The position numbers and the translations under genes are program-made. The notes beneath the pieces were generated by a model. The model was not told the DNA's origin, ran no database searches, and saw only the letters and a program-made list of their open reading frames with translations. Below, piece after piece: positions 6,334-14,367 of a stretch of DNA of 24,591 nucleotides. Each line of letters begins with the position of its first letter. Within the stretch, counting starts at the first letter, position 1. The DNA comes from Candidatus Bathyarchaeota archaeon (lineage in GTDB: Archaea; Thermoproteota; Bathyarchaeia; Bathyarchaeales; Bathycorpusculaceae): contig JAGTQT010000002.1 of assembly GCA_018396615.1 (NCBI GenBank), positions 37,754 through 62,344 on the forward strand, read 5' to 3'.

Positions 6334-7059
6334 ATGTCGCAAAATCCTAACCTTTTTCTTTCAATCGGAAAGCCGGTCAAAGACGAGTATGGTCGCGTAA
6401 TAGGCAGAGTAGCATCTTTTGCAGTAACCCCTAGTGGAAAATTCGATAACGTCTTCATCGAAAAGGGCGATGGCAGGTTTCAGAAGCAATCAGTGGAGCA
6501 CCTAAAGCTTGACGGATCAGAAGCCATCCTACTTTCCAGAATCAAGTCAGAGTCCACTGCATTCTGCGACCAGATACCTCTTATATGGCGCAAAGACCAA
6601 GCACTGAAAGAACTATTAAATAAGAAGAAAATCTCGCAAGAACTCTACAGCGAACTTCATACAAGCTTCGACGGCGCACTGACACAACTGAAAAACGAAG
6701 CTCAAGTCCTCATAGAAGAAATTGACAAAGAAATCAACAGATGCGCCGAAGAAACAAAGACACTCAACTACGCGCTAGTGCACTTAGAAATCGAGCATGC
6801 TATAGGAAAAATAGACGACCAAGCATATGCAACTGCATTCGACGTTATCCAAGACAACCTTAAGCGAATCAACGTAGAGAAAAGCGATCTGGAACTGACC
6901 CGAAACAAGCTTTCAAACATCTTGCTCGGAGAATCACCAAAACAAACCGAGCCATCAATAGAAAAGGCAAAAAGTTCCACAACACCATCTGCCTCGCCAG
7001 AGCTTCCGGAACCGCCCGTAGTTGTCTACGTTAAGGAAATAGGAAGAACCGGAATATAG
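6334..7059 (+). CDS. cdvA: CdvA, PRC-barrel and coiled-coil division protein
   Basis: In Sulfolobus CdvA binds DNA or membrane first and recruits ESCRT-III through its C-terminus. This 241-residue product has the expected order: a PRC-barrel-like beta domain (residues about 5-70, with GKPVKDEYGRVIGRVASFAV and later FDNVFIEK), a long coiled coil (about 88-197, rich in Leu, Glu and Lys), a Ser/Thr/Pro linker (200-223), and a short hydrophobic tail, PPVVVYVKEIGRTGI (227-241). The tail occupies the position of the ESCRT-III-binding peptide that docks on the CdvB winged helix. The ATG has AGGAG about 9 bp upstream and lies 18 bp after the cdvB1 stop. CdvA is limited to TACK-type archaea, so it is the best taxonomic marker in the window. 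Confidence 0.9.
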   Translation: MSQNPNLFLSIGKPVKDEYGRVIGRVASFAVTPSGKFDNVFIEKGDGRFQKQSVEHLKLDGSEAILLSRIKSESTAFCDQIPLIWRKDQALKELLNKKKISQELYSELHTSFDGALTQLKNEAQVLIEEIDKEINRCAEETKTLNYALVHLEIEHAIGKIDDQAYATAFDVIQDNLKRINVEKSDLELTRNKLSNILLGESPKQTEPSIEKAKSSTTPSASPELPEPPVVVYVKEIGRTGI

Positions 7060-7080
7060 CTACGGAACACAGCGGTGGGC

Positions 7081-7122
7081 GGAGGGAAAAGCCATCAAAA
7101 ACTTTTTTCACTCGGACCCTCC
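7081..7122 (+). promoter_or_regulatory. SD of cdvB2 with a perfect complement inside the coding start
   Basis: GGAGGG (7081-7086), the only strong SD upstream of the second cdvB, is fully complementary to CCCTCC (7117-7122) in codons 8-10 of that gene; GGT (7074-7076) could extend the stem with ACC (7123-7125) across a bulge. The start codon would lie in the 30-base loop. This is the second cdvB whose SD can be sequestered. Confidence 0.35.
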
Positions 7123-7987
7123 ACCGATACGGGAAACAGTAGTCAAATCCATACAAATCCTTAAAGTACAGCATAACAAGCTTGAGCAAGCAACCTACAG
7201 ACTTAGAGAAAGAGACAAAGCTCTCTTCCAAACATGCATAAGCGCACTTAAAAACAAATGCAAAGAACGCGCCGCGATCTGTGCAAATGAAATTGCCGAA
7301 GTCCGCAAACTTATCCAGTTCATGTATAACGTGCAGCTTGCCATAGAACGCGTTATCCTTAGGCTTGAAACCGTAAAGGAACTAGGCGATGTAGTCTTCG
7401 ACCTCAAACCAGCATTAAAGATTCTGCAAGGCGTATCTCAAGAACTGCTTCAAGTGCTACCAGATGTATCCTCAGAACTTAACAAAGTCAACGAAACAAT
7501 AAGCGAAACACTTCACTCAACAAGAATAACCGCAGACGAGTCAATGATCCCAGTGAACAGAAAAACGCCTGGAGGTGAGGAAATAATGCACGAGGTCACA
7601 GATTTCCTCGAACAAAAAATCTCAGAGAAACTTCCTGAACCGCCCACTGCCGTTGATATGCCTCAGACTGAAACAGCTTTAAAGGAGATGGTTGCCTTAG
7701 CGGTAAATTGCTCTCAGTCTGTGAGTGGTGAAACTGAAAGATCCGGCTTAGATGCCTCTCAAACCCTCTTTTCTTATAAAAAATCTGAAATTAAAGAAAT
7801 ATCATTAAAAGTTGAGAAGCCAGCATTAGAAGATGCGCTTCTCGAATATGTTAGAAAATGTAAAGGAGAAATCGACCTTCAACGTTGTTCGGTTGATTTA
7901 GAAACATCAAATGAGGAGATTGAAAAGGCCCTTGAAAGCTTGGGCGCTAAAGGAAGAATCAAAATCGAAGTTAAAACAGAAAACTAG
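7094..7987 (+). CDS. cdvB: CdvB, ESCRT-III protein with MIM2 and C-terminal winged helix; apparent ATC start
   Basis: From base 7094 the frame encodes 297 residues: an N-terminal KNFFHSDPPPIRETVVKS, the ESCRT-III core (about 10-145; LEQATYRLRERDKALF near 31-46 and LAIERVILRLETVKELGDVV near 82-101 match the paralog), a proline-rich MIM2-like stretch (LPEPPTAVDMP, 180-190), a linker, and a winged helix (about 244-297, EDALLEYVRKCKGEIDLQ and the SNEEIEKALESLGAKGRI segment) expected to bind the CdvA tail. The frame has no ATG, GTG or TTG between its upstream stop (TAG near 7039) and Met77 at 7322, yet residues before Met77 clearly belong to the ESCRT-III core. ATC at 7094 lies 8 bp after GGAGG, the same spacing as in cdvB1, so it is the best start. 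A sequencing error in an original ATG is the main alternative. Confidence 0.88.
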   Translation: MKNFFHSDPPPIRETVVKSIQILKVQHNKLEQATYRLRERDKALFQTCISALKNKCKERAAICANEIAEVRKLIQFMYNVQLAIERVILRLETVKELGDVVFDLKPALKILQGVSQELLQVLPDVSSELNKVNETISETLHSTRITADESMIPVNRKTPGGEEIMHEVTDFLEQKISEKLPEPPTAVDMPQTETALKEMVALAVNCSQSVSGETERSGLDASQTLFSYKKSEIKEISLKVEKPALEDALLEYVRKCKGEIDLQRCSVDLETSNEEIEKALESLGAKGRIKIEVKTEN

Positions 7988-7999
7988 AGGTAGAGGAAG

Positions 8000-9163
8000 A
8001 TGAGCGCTTCTCAAGAACTAGAAAAAGCAGCCACGAACTATGCGCTTGAAGCCGTCCGACTGGACAAGCAAGGATCAAAAGGAATGGCTATTACCATGTA
8101 CCAGAAAGCCATTGAAAGCCTTCTGAAACTGACTCAGCTTTACCCCGAATACAGCCTAAACAAAGTCTACATTCAAAGAGCAATTGCCTATCAAGAAAGA
8201 ATCAAAGCCATACAAGGAGCTGTTATGGCACCAGACCCACAGCAAAACTCGAGAGAAGCCGAAGAACAAAGAACCTCAGAAGGCAGCAAATCAAGCTACG
8301 AGGAACTCATAGTAACCGAGAAGCCAAGTGTAAAATGGGAAGAAGTCGTCGGACTTGAAAGCGCCAAAAAAGCAGTAAAAGAAGCCATAGTCTACCCCGT
8401 TCAGAGACCAGATCTATTTCCACTCGGCTGGCCGAGGGGAATGCTTCTCTTTGGACCGCCAGGCTGCGGAAAAACGCTCCTAGCGGCAGCAGTTGCCACA
8501 GAGATTGACGCAACCTTCGTCTCCATTGATGCGGCTTCGATAATGTCTAAGTGGCTTGGGGAAGCAGAGCAGAATGTTGCCAAACTTTTCGGTTCAGCCA
8601 GAAAATCAGCACTAGAAGGAAAGCCTTCTATAGTATTCATCGACGAACTTGACTCACTTATGGGTCAACACTCAAACGAAGTTGGCGGAGAAGTTCGCGT
8701 TCGCAACCAGTTCCTTAAAGAAATGGATGGAATCGTAGACAAAGGAAAGAATCTCCACGTCTACGTCATCGGTGCAACAAACAAGCCATGGGACTTGGAC
8801 TGGGCTTTTATAAGAAGATTCCAGAAAAGGATCCTTGTGCCTCTTCCTGACCATCATACACGCTTAATGATGTTCAAGCTGTATACGAGTCATCTGAAGC
8901 TTGACCCCAACGTGGATCTTCATGAGCTAGCCAGAATTTCCTCAGGCTTCTCCGGAAGCGACATTAGAGACGTATGCCAGTCAACGCAACTGAAGCTAAT
9001 AGGCGAGTTCTTCGAATCTGGTCAAGCCAACAACAAACAAGCGAGCCCCAGAGCCTTAACCATGGACGACTTCAAGCAGACCCTTGAAGAAAGAAAGCCC
9101 AGCGTCTCAATGGACATGTTGACCCTGTATAACCGATGGTTTGACGCATTTAAAGCCCTGTAA
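8000..9163 (+). CDS. cdvC: CdvC, Vps4-like AAA+ ATPase with N-terminal MIT domain
   Basis: CdvC disassembles ESCRT-III polymers by ATP-driven threading. The 387-residue product has an N-terminal MIT three-helix domain (residues 1-75, including YALEAVRLDKQGSKGMAITMYQKAIESL), a linker, and a type I AAA+ domain: Walker A GPPGCGKT (152-159), pore loop KWLG (184-187), Walker B IVFIDELD (211-218), sensor 1 GATNKPWD (258-265), paired Arg fingers at 272-273 and the sensor 2 region SGFSGSDIRDV (315-325). The C-terminal helix SVSMDMLTLYNRWFDAF matches the Vps4 C-terminal helix. The MIT domain should bind the proline-rich tails of both CdvB proteins. The ATG lies 12 bp after the cdvB stop and has AGAGG upstream. 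Last gene of the operon. Confidence 0.93.
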   Translation: MSASQELEKAATNYALEAVRLDKQGSKGMAITMYQKAIESLLKLTQLYPEYSLNKVYIQRAIAYQERIKAIQGAVMAPDPQQNSREAEEQRTSEGSKSSYEELIVTEKPSVKWEEVVGLESAKKAVKEAIVYPVQRPDLFPLGWPRGMLLFGPPGCGKTLLAAAVATEIDATFVSIDAASIMSKWLGEAEQNVAKLFGSARKSALEGKPSIVFIDELDSLMGQHSNEVGGEVRVRNQFLKEMDGIVDKGKNLHVYVIGATNKPWDLDWAFIRRFQKRILVPLPDHHTRLMMFKLYTSHLKLDPNVDLHELARISSGFSGSDIRDVCQSTQLKLIGEFFESGQANNKQASPRALTMDDFKQTLEERKPSVSMDMLTLYNRWFDAFKAL

Positions 9164-9195
9164 GAGGTGGTGAAGACAGCAGATTAGACAGCAGT

Positions 9196-9295
9196 TTTGT
9201 GGAAAGGTTTGGAGAATCATTCTTCTTTTTGAAGCACTCTCCTTTCTCCCATCTCCCCCCTCAGAAAGAAAAAAAAAGTCTCCAAACCCCACAAA
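9196..9295. terminator. Long inverted repeat and two-way T-rich terminator between cdvC and tldE
   Basis: TTTGTGG (9196-9202) and GGTTTGGAGA (9206-9215), separated by AAA, pair with TCTCCAAACC (9279-9288) and CCACAAA (9289-9295): 17 bp with one three-base bulge. The enclosed 63 bases are pyrimidine-rich on the plus strand (TTCTTCTTTTT near 9220-9230, then C/T to 9260), while 9265-9277 is A-rich and so reads T-rich on the minus strand. The two genes converge here, so both transcripts could end inside this element. The repeat also brings the ends of either transcript into a stem. Confidence 0.5.
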
Positions 9296-9309
9296 CAAAC
9301 TCTGAAAAG

Positions 9310-10722
9310 CTATCTGCTTCCGATAACTTTCACGTTTTCCACGCAAATTGATGGGACTACTGAGTTTTGGAACTGTTTAGAGTCGTTAGCAAGATCGCTT
9401 ATTTGATTAAGCCAATCAAAGGCTATGCCCGTAACCATGCCTCCTTTAACAGGATACTTTACTTGACCGTTTTCTACGTAGTGGGCGCGGACAAGTTGAG
9501 CGCTAATAAGCCCTGAACCGGCTTGAACAAAGCCTGCCATGCTTCCGACAAGCAAGCCTTTTTTGATTTTTGAAACCAGTTGGCTTTGATCTTTTTTTCC
9601 TGCGCGTATTGTAAGGTTTGAAGGGTAAACTTCTGGCTTGGCTTTGTAGCCATTACCGATTATTTGTTTAGCCATTTCAAAACTGGCGTTAAAGCGGGAT
9701 GCGTTTCCAGTGTTTTTCATTTTAAGTTTGTTTGCTGTTGCGGCGTGATGAAGAAAGCTTTCCAATTTTCCATTTGAGATAAGCACAGTTTTCTGTGATG
9801 GGTGTCCTTCATCATCAAAGTTTCTTGATCCAAAACCTTTCTCTAAAACACCGTCATCGACTATGGTTAGCTTTTCAGATGTAACGGCGCTGCCTATTTT
9901 TCCAACCCAAGGCGAGTTTCGCGCGACAACATTTTCGCCTTTCAACGCATGTATAAGCGCGTCACATATTTGGTAGGACACTGCCTCAGGCTCAAAAACC
10001 ACGGTGCCCTCGAAGCTTTCAATGGGCTTAGGGTTAAACTGGGCAACAACCATTTCGCCTACTTTTGCACCGACATCTTCAGGGTTCAGCTTAAAGTTTC
10101 GTTTCAGCTCAAAATCGTAGCAACTTGGAGTAACCTCGCCATTTTGCATTCCAGTTCCAAGAACATAGGCAAACACATACGTCTCATCTGCCTCTTTGTC
10201 AACGCCGAAGGAATTCACTATCCCTTTCTTGCTGTAGGAGCATGAAACACGTCCATCCTTAGCTTTAATCCGCCTATCAATGTCTTCCACTGAGTGAATT
10301 AAACGGTAAGCAACATCAACAAACTCTGTTACAGCTACGTTGGCGGCTTCTTTATCAAAGAGGCCATCAACATATGGGCTTTTTTCGTTTGCTGGTAAAG
10401 CAAAATGAGGTGTAGAGGGACTTAGCTTCGCTATGGAGAACGCTTTTTCGCCTGTCTCAATCAAGGCTTTCTCGTTGCCTACTATGTTGGTGCAAGCGAA
10501 TCCGACTCGGTTGTCAACTGTTGCCACCCGAAAACCTACACCCATATCTTCAATGGCGTTTTCGGTTAAGACTTGAGAGTTTCGTATAGTCACTTCTGTT
10601 GTTCGGGAAGCAGAAAAGAACGCTTCCACAGCGCTTGCTCCTTTTCTCTCCAGCTGTCTAACAACTTTCCTAGCAGTGTCGCCTAGAAACTGCCAGCCTT
10701 CTTCAAAATGCGCCAAACTCAA
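9310..10722 (-). CDS. tldE: TldE (PmbA) subunit of the TldD/TldE protease
   Basis: The 470-residue product matches the PmbA/TldE family: an N-terminal alpha/beta domain (ASAVEAFFSASRTTEVTIRNSQ near 29-50; GVGFRVATVDNRVGFACTN near 62-80) and a C-terminal beta-rich domain (SRNFDDEGHPSQKTVLISNG near 293-312; NASRFNASF near 339-347; a glycine-rich end). It lacks the HExxxH metal site of its partner, as usual for TldE, so it is the non-catalytic half of the heterodimer. In bacteria TldD/TldE cleaves unfolded peptides, for example microcin B17 precursor; the archaeal substrate is unknown. The TTG start overlaps the tldD stop by four bases (TTGA, 10722-10719), which implies coupled translation and a 1:1 complex. 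Confidence 0.9.
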   Translation of the reverse strand: MSLAHFEEGWQFLGDTARKVVRQLERKGASAVEAFFSASRTTEVTIRNSQVLTENAIEDMGVGFRVATVDNRVGFACTNIVGNEKALIETGEKAFSIAKLSPSTPHFALPANEKSPYVDGLFDKEAANVAVTEFVDVAYRLIHSVEDIDRRIKAKDGRVSCSYSKKGIVNSFGVDKEADETYVFAYVLGTGMQNGEVTPSCYDFELKRNFKLNPEDVGAKVGEMVVAQFNPKPIESFEGTVVFEPEAVSYQICDALIHALKGENVVARNSPWVGKIGSAVTSEKLTIVDDGVLEKGFGSRNFDDEGHPSQKTVLISNGKLESFLHHAATANKLKMKNTGNASRFNASFEMAKQIIGNGYKAKPEVYPSNLTIRAGKKDQSQLVSKIKKGLLVGSMAGFVQAGSGLISAQLVRAHYVENGQVKYPVKGGMVTGIAFDWLNQISDLANDSKQFQNSVVPSICVENVKVIGSR

Positions 10723-12098
10723 CTTCCAGCGCCTCCAACCAGTATCTCACAGCGAACAGCAGGAACAACACGTCCCTGAATTGCAAACTGCCCTTTGCCA
10801 CAAGCGCCGGGACGTAGAACGACATTTTTGGAGACTGCGTCGACTGTTTTGAATACCGAGATGGCGTTTCCAGAGAGATTTGCGCCTCGAGTCATTTCTT
10901 CTAATTTGCCGTGTCTAATCCAATAGGCGTTTTGAAAACCAAACGTGAAGTCTGCGCTGGCGTCTGCTTGCCCTCCAAAAGTTCCTTGGATAAATAGTCC
11001 TTCTTTTATGTCCTCAATCATTTCTTTTTCGTCGAAGTCGCCTTTTTCTATTCCTATGTTTGTCTGCCTGATTAGCGGTTCTACGCTGTAGTCCCATGCA
11101 TGGGCATTGCCTGTTGGCAAAACATTCATGGCGGCAGCGCTTGTTCTGTCATGCATGAAGGATTTCAGCACTCCATTTTTGACAAGGAAAGTTCGGCTAC
11201 TCTTAATTCCTTCATCGTCATATGGTAGGTAGCCTAAGCCTCTTTCAACCATTCCGTCGTCATAGATGGTTACGAGCTTCGACATCACGGGTTTGTCGAC
11301 ATAGTCGCCGAATCCACCGCCTTCCATAGCCAAATCGGCTTCTAATGGATGTCCGATTGCTTCGTGTAGTAGGGTAGCACAGATTGTAGGATGCAGTATC
11401 ACTTGGAACTTTCCAGATGGTGGCGGTTTGGCACTTAGAAGTTTTACTGCTCTTTCAGCAACCTCTTTTCCTAAACTTGCAGGTGGCGTCATGTCGAAAA
11501 GCTCTAATCCGCCTGTGTGTCCAAGGTTTTCTGAAGCTGGACAGTAGAGGCTTCCACGTTTAGCAATCACGTCGACAAACAGGAGTAGGCATGTTAATTT
11601 CTGATATATTCGCGAGCCTTCAGAGCTCGCAAACCATTTTTGGTCTTGAACTGCTAGAAAAGTGGCTTTTGCACTAGCAACTTCGGCTTCCATAGCGCCT
11701 TGGCAGGCGTCAAAAGGGATTTCTTTGATGTCTTCCAAGCTGGCTTTTTCGAAGGGTTTTTTGGCATCGGCTTTTATCGTTGCCACCTGAGCGGGAAGCT
11801 CTTTCACTTTGGCTTCTTTGGGTTTGTTTTTTGCAGAAGCTGAGGCAAGAACAACAGCGGTTTTTAGCGTCTGCTCCACATTTTCTTTTTTTAGTCGGTT
11901 AGTGGAGCTGAAGCCCCAAGATTTGCTCTGAACAAGGGTTCTTGCGGAGACACCGCTTAAGTCTATCTGCGAGAAGCTTTCTAGCACGCCGTTAAGAACA
12001 GTGCACAGCGTCATGGTTCGCTTCTGTCCTCTAAGCTGAACAAGGCTGGCGCGAGATGCTTCTTTCGACTTTAAGTTTTTTTCAATTATTTCAAACAA
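10719..12098 (-). CDS. tldD: TldD metalloprotease subunit
   Basis: This 459-residue protein is the catalytic partner of TldE. The metal site HEAIGH (245-250, family pattern HExxxH) is followed by PLEADLAMEGGG, and the C-terminal region carries the conserved glycine-rich strand LFIQGTFGGQAD and CGKGQF, whose Cys is the likely third zinc ligand. The start is TTG (12098-12096) with CGAGGAT 6-7 bp upstream; no Met fits the family N-terminus. The N-terminal third (about 60-115) is Lys/Ala-rich. The gene follows mobB after 60 bp and overlaps tldE, so regulator, mobB, tldD and tldE may form one minus-strand unit, although a TATA-like sequence in the 60-bp gap could give tldDE its own start. Confidence 0.92.
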   Translation of the reverse strand: MFEIIEKNLKSKEASRASLVQLRGQKRTMTLCTVLNGVLESFSQIDLSGVSARTLVQSKSWGFSSTNRLKKENVEQTLKTAVVLASASAKNKPKEAKVKELPAQVATIKADAKKPFEKASLEDIKEIPFDACQGAMEAEVASAKATFLAVQDQKWFASSEGSRIYQKLTCLLLFVDVIAKRGSLYCPASENLGHTGGLELFDMTPPASLGKEVAERAVKLLSAKPPPSGKFQVILHPTICATLLHEAIGHPLEADLAMEGGGFGDYVDKPVMSKLVTIYDDGMVERGLGYLPYDDEGIKSSRTFLVKNGVLKSFMHDRTSAAAMNVLPTGNAHAWDYSVEPLIRQTNIGIEKGDFDEKEMIEDIKEGLFIQGTFGGQADASADFTFGFQNAYWIRHGKLEEMTRGANLSGNAISVFKTVDAVSKNVVLRPGACGKGQFAIQGRVVPAVRCEILVGGAGS

Positions 12099-12158
12099 GA
12101 AATATCCTCGTGAACTGCATTACCGTTTTCCAGAATTAAGCCTTGTGATACGGCTCTG

Positions 12159-12695
12159 CTATGGTTTCTTTTGCTTCTTTAATAAGTTCTCGACAAGATC
12201 GCTGAGTTCTCTAGATTTTTCAAGAGCATTCATGTACGGAATTTTCGAGTTGAGTTCTATAGTATGGTAAAATCCGGCAAAAGCCAGAATTGGATGATAC
12301 CTTCCTAAGGCTTCAAGGGCTTCTTCCCTAGACTTGACCATAACAATTTTCCAAACTTGCTTGTCATTTGCAACCAGCTTTTTTAGCCCCTCTATAAATA
12401 CGACATTGTTGCCTCTGCATTTTTGCAGGATCTCGCGTAGCGAAAGGTTTTTTGTGTTCTTTTTTTCGATTGTGGCGAGCTCTTTGTCCGCCACTGTGAT
12501 TATTGTGCTGGCTCCTGCTTGCGCGAATCTCCAGCTGTCCTTGTTTTCGCGGTCGATTGTAAAGTTCGATTCCGAGATGTGTTTAACTGACGCGGTGGCA
12601 TAGCCTTTTTTGACCAATTCTCTTATCAAAGCCTCAATAACAGTTGTTTTTCCAGATTTTTTGCTTCCGACAACAGCGATTACTGTTGCTTTCAT
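12159..12695 (-). CDS. mobB: MobB, molybdopterin-guanine dinucleotide biosynthesis adapter GTPase
   Basis: The 178-residue protein begins MKATVIAVVGSKKSGKTT with a P-loop (GSKKSGKT, residues 10-17), then VKH (38-40), DSWRFAQAGAST (53-64), characteristic of MobB, and VVFIEGLKK (98-106), the Walker B region. MobB binds GTP and assists MobA in attaching GMP to molybdopterin. Its place in the same window as the formylmethanofuran dehydrogenase, whose FmdB subunit needs a bis-pterin dinucleotide bound to Mo or W, gives it a plausible client about 8 kb away. The C-terminal 35 residues are Lys-rich. It starts with ATG 9 bp after the end of the upstream regulator gene, so the two are probably cotranscribed. 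Confidence 0.9.
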   Translation of the reverse strand: MKATVIAVVGSKKSGKTTVIEALIRELVKKGYATASVKHISESNFTIDRENKDSWRFAQAGASTIITVADKELATIEKKNTKNLSLREILQKCRGNNVVFIEGLKKLVANDKQVWKIVMVKSREEALEALGRYHPILAFAGFYHTIELNSKIPYMNALEKSRELSDLVENLLKKQKKP

Positions 12696-12704
12696 TGAGT
12701 TCCT

Positions 12705-13184
12705 CTACCTCATTTCTTCTTCGAAGGCTTTTTCCAGCAGTTGCTTGTTTACGTGAAGTTTTTCTGATAGGTCTCGGACCCACCTAACATATGCCTTGAA
12801 AAGGTTTTGTAGAATCTCGGCTTTCTCTTCTTGAGTGAGTTTTTCTTCTTTTGCAAGTAGCAACGCAAACCACTTGCCGGTATCTGAAAGCTGGTAAGCC
12901 TTAACCCATACAACACGACCTTTTTGCACCGTTTTTTCCATGATTTCGGTTAGCACTCCGAGTTCGGTAAGTGACTTAAGGTTTTCAATGACGGTTTTGT
13001 TTGAATAACCGAGCTTTTTAACTAAGTCTCGTTGATACGTTTTGCCTGATATGCCTTGACTAAGCGCGAACTCCAATATACCTACGGATGCTTTTGATCC
13101 AAAGATCGCGCTCAAAATTTTTGTTTTCTGTTCGGATGGAAGAAACACTACATACGGATGTAGTTTCTCTCTCAAGTTTTTCAC
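12705..13184 (-). CDS. Winged-helix transcriptional regulator next to mobB
   Basis: The 159-residue protein has a winged-helix domain (about 24-100): SKASVGILEFALSQG, then TYQRDLVKKLGYSNKTVIENLKSLTELGVL, which contains the recognition helix, then the wing (KGRVVWVKAYQLSDTG). The C-terminal part (105-159) is helical and charged (KEEKLTQEEKAEILQNLF), suited to dimerisation. No ligand or metal-binding cysteines are visible. The start is GTG; a TATA-like CTTAAAATG sits about 28 bp upstream and there is no SD sequence, so a leaderless mRNA is likely. It is divergent from the first nucleotidyltransferase gene with only 43 bp between starts, and 9 bp upstream of mobB. Control of mobB and itself is plausible. 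Confidence 0.75.
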   Translation of the reverse strand: MKNLREKLHPYVVFLPSEQKTKILSAIFGSKASVGILEFALSQGISGKTYQRDLVKKLGYSNKTVIENLKSLTELGVLTEIMEKTVQKGRVVWVKAYQLSDTGKWFALLLAKEEKLTQEEKAEILQNLFKAYVRWVRDLSEKLHVNKQLLEKAFEEEMR

Positions 13185-13227
13185 TGCAAGACGCTCTGTT
13201 CCAGAGACATTTTAAGCATTACGGAGC

Positions 13228-14367
13228 ATGTTGAATACTACCCATGAAGGATTCGTTAAACTGCTTATTGGGAAGTGGCTGCAAGCAATAAGTTTTAACG
13301 CAAGATTCCCAACCAAACTGCTGTGGATGCAAAACTTGCTAAGGAAGAAAACTGGCTGGACACCGATGGATGGAGACACATTCGTAACAAAAGAAGGTTT
13401 TATCTTCAATGTTTTCGGCTACGAGCATCCAGCAAACCGAGTTTTCGCTTTTCTTAAATATATCCCATCAAGATTTGCAGGGCTTTTTCAAATCAAATTT
13501 TTGGAAAGAACATGGCTGTTTGAGGGAACAAGACTTTTTAGAGCAGAAAAGCTCTATACTGCAAAGAACTATCAGACATTTCTCGACACTTTCCAAAAAC
13601 ATTTTCCTGAATATCTCTACTATTGTCCCTTCAGAGATAAAGAAGTAATCAGTGCTCCGCTCGATTCCATACAAAGGGTTTTTGTCCCCAGAGAATGCTT
13701 GACGAATATCAGAAACCTAGAGAAAAGAGACAATTTGCAGCAACTGGTGCTTGACTTTGTTAGACTTGTTTCAGAAGCGTCAAACGTTCCTTTAGACGAG
13801 TTCGGCGTTCACGGCTCAATTGCCTTAAACATGCATTCTGAGAAATCAGATATAGACATAGTGGTCTATGGATCGCGGAACTTCCGGCTCGTAGAAAAAG
13901 CAATAGACAAACTTGTCGAAGCAAAGGTGCTCAAATACTCGTTTAGTAACCTTCTAGACAAAATGAGGCACTTTAAAGGAAGATTCAAGAACACAGTTTT
14001 CATGTACAACGCTGTACGCCAACCTGAAGAAGCTCATCAGAAATATGGGCAATTTAGGTACAAGCCAATAAAGCCCATTCAGTTCACGTGCAGAGTTAAA
14101 ACGGATGATGAAGCAATGTTCCGCCCAGCAACATACGGGGTTGACGATTATTGTCCTACTAACGCTGTGTCAGAGCTTCCTGCGAGACATGTTCCAGGAA
14201 TGGTTGTTTCCATGATTGGCTGCTACCGTAACGTGGCAAGAAGAGGAGATAGAATAGGGGTTTCTGGGATGCTTGAACGTGTTGAAAACCTTGAGACCGG
14301 TGAAGTCTATTGGCAGGCAGTTGTAGGTTCAGGAGCAAGCGAGGATGAGCATATTTGGCTTATCTGA
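13228..14367 (+). CDS. Nucleotidyltransferase-like protein, paralog 1 of 3
   Basis: This 379-residue protein carries the polymerase-beta-type nucleotidyltransferase signature: FGVHGSIAL (Gly-Ser at 196-197) followed by SDIDIVVYG (catalytic Asp 208 and 210). The N-terminal domain (about 48-150) contains GDTFVTKEGFIFNVFGYEHP and a strand-rich segment that recurs in the two next proteins. A C-terminal domain (about 260-379) contains KPIQFTCRVKTDDEAMFRP and GDRIGVSGMLERV and looks like a small beta barrel. Such proteins transfer a nucleotide to protein, RNA or small molecule; no substrate can be inferred. The start is uncertain: ATG 13228 has GGAG too close, and family similarity begins only near residue 47, so Met34 (13327) or Met47 (13366) may be used. 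Overlaps the next gene by 13 bp. Confidence 0.75.
   Translation: MLNTTHEGFVKLLIGKWLQAISFNARFPTKLLWMQNLLRKKTGWTPMDGDTFVTKEGFIFNVFGYEHPANRVFAFLKYIPSRFAGLFQIKFLERTWLFEGTRLFRAEKLYTAKNYQTFLDTFQKHFPEYLYYCPFRDKEVISAPLDSIQRVFVPRECLTNIRNLEKRDNLQQLVLDFVRLVSEASNVPLDEFGVHGSIALNMHSEKSDIDIVVYGSRNFRLVEKAIDKLVEAKVLKYSFSNLLDKMRHFKGRFKNTVFMYNAVRQPEEAHQKYGQFRYKPIKPIQFTCRVKTDDEAMFRPATYGVDDYCPTNAVSELPARHVPGMVVSMIGCYRNVARRGDRIGVSGMLERVENLETGEVYWQAVVGSGASEDEHIWLI

Noticed and set aside
7075..7161. GTG at 7075 followed by a +1 frameshift at the A5-C-T6 run as the way cdvB is translated
   Set aside because: The GTG frame has no SD and the shift site is not a known +1 type. The strong GGAGGG lies inside that frame and points to 7094. 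A single miscalled or near-cognate start is simpler.
9949..10245. 98-codon plus-strand ORF inside tldE
   Set aside because: It lies fully antisense to a well-supported gene and has no SD or family similarity.
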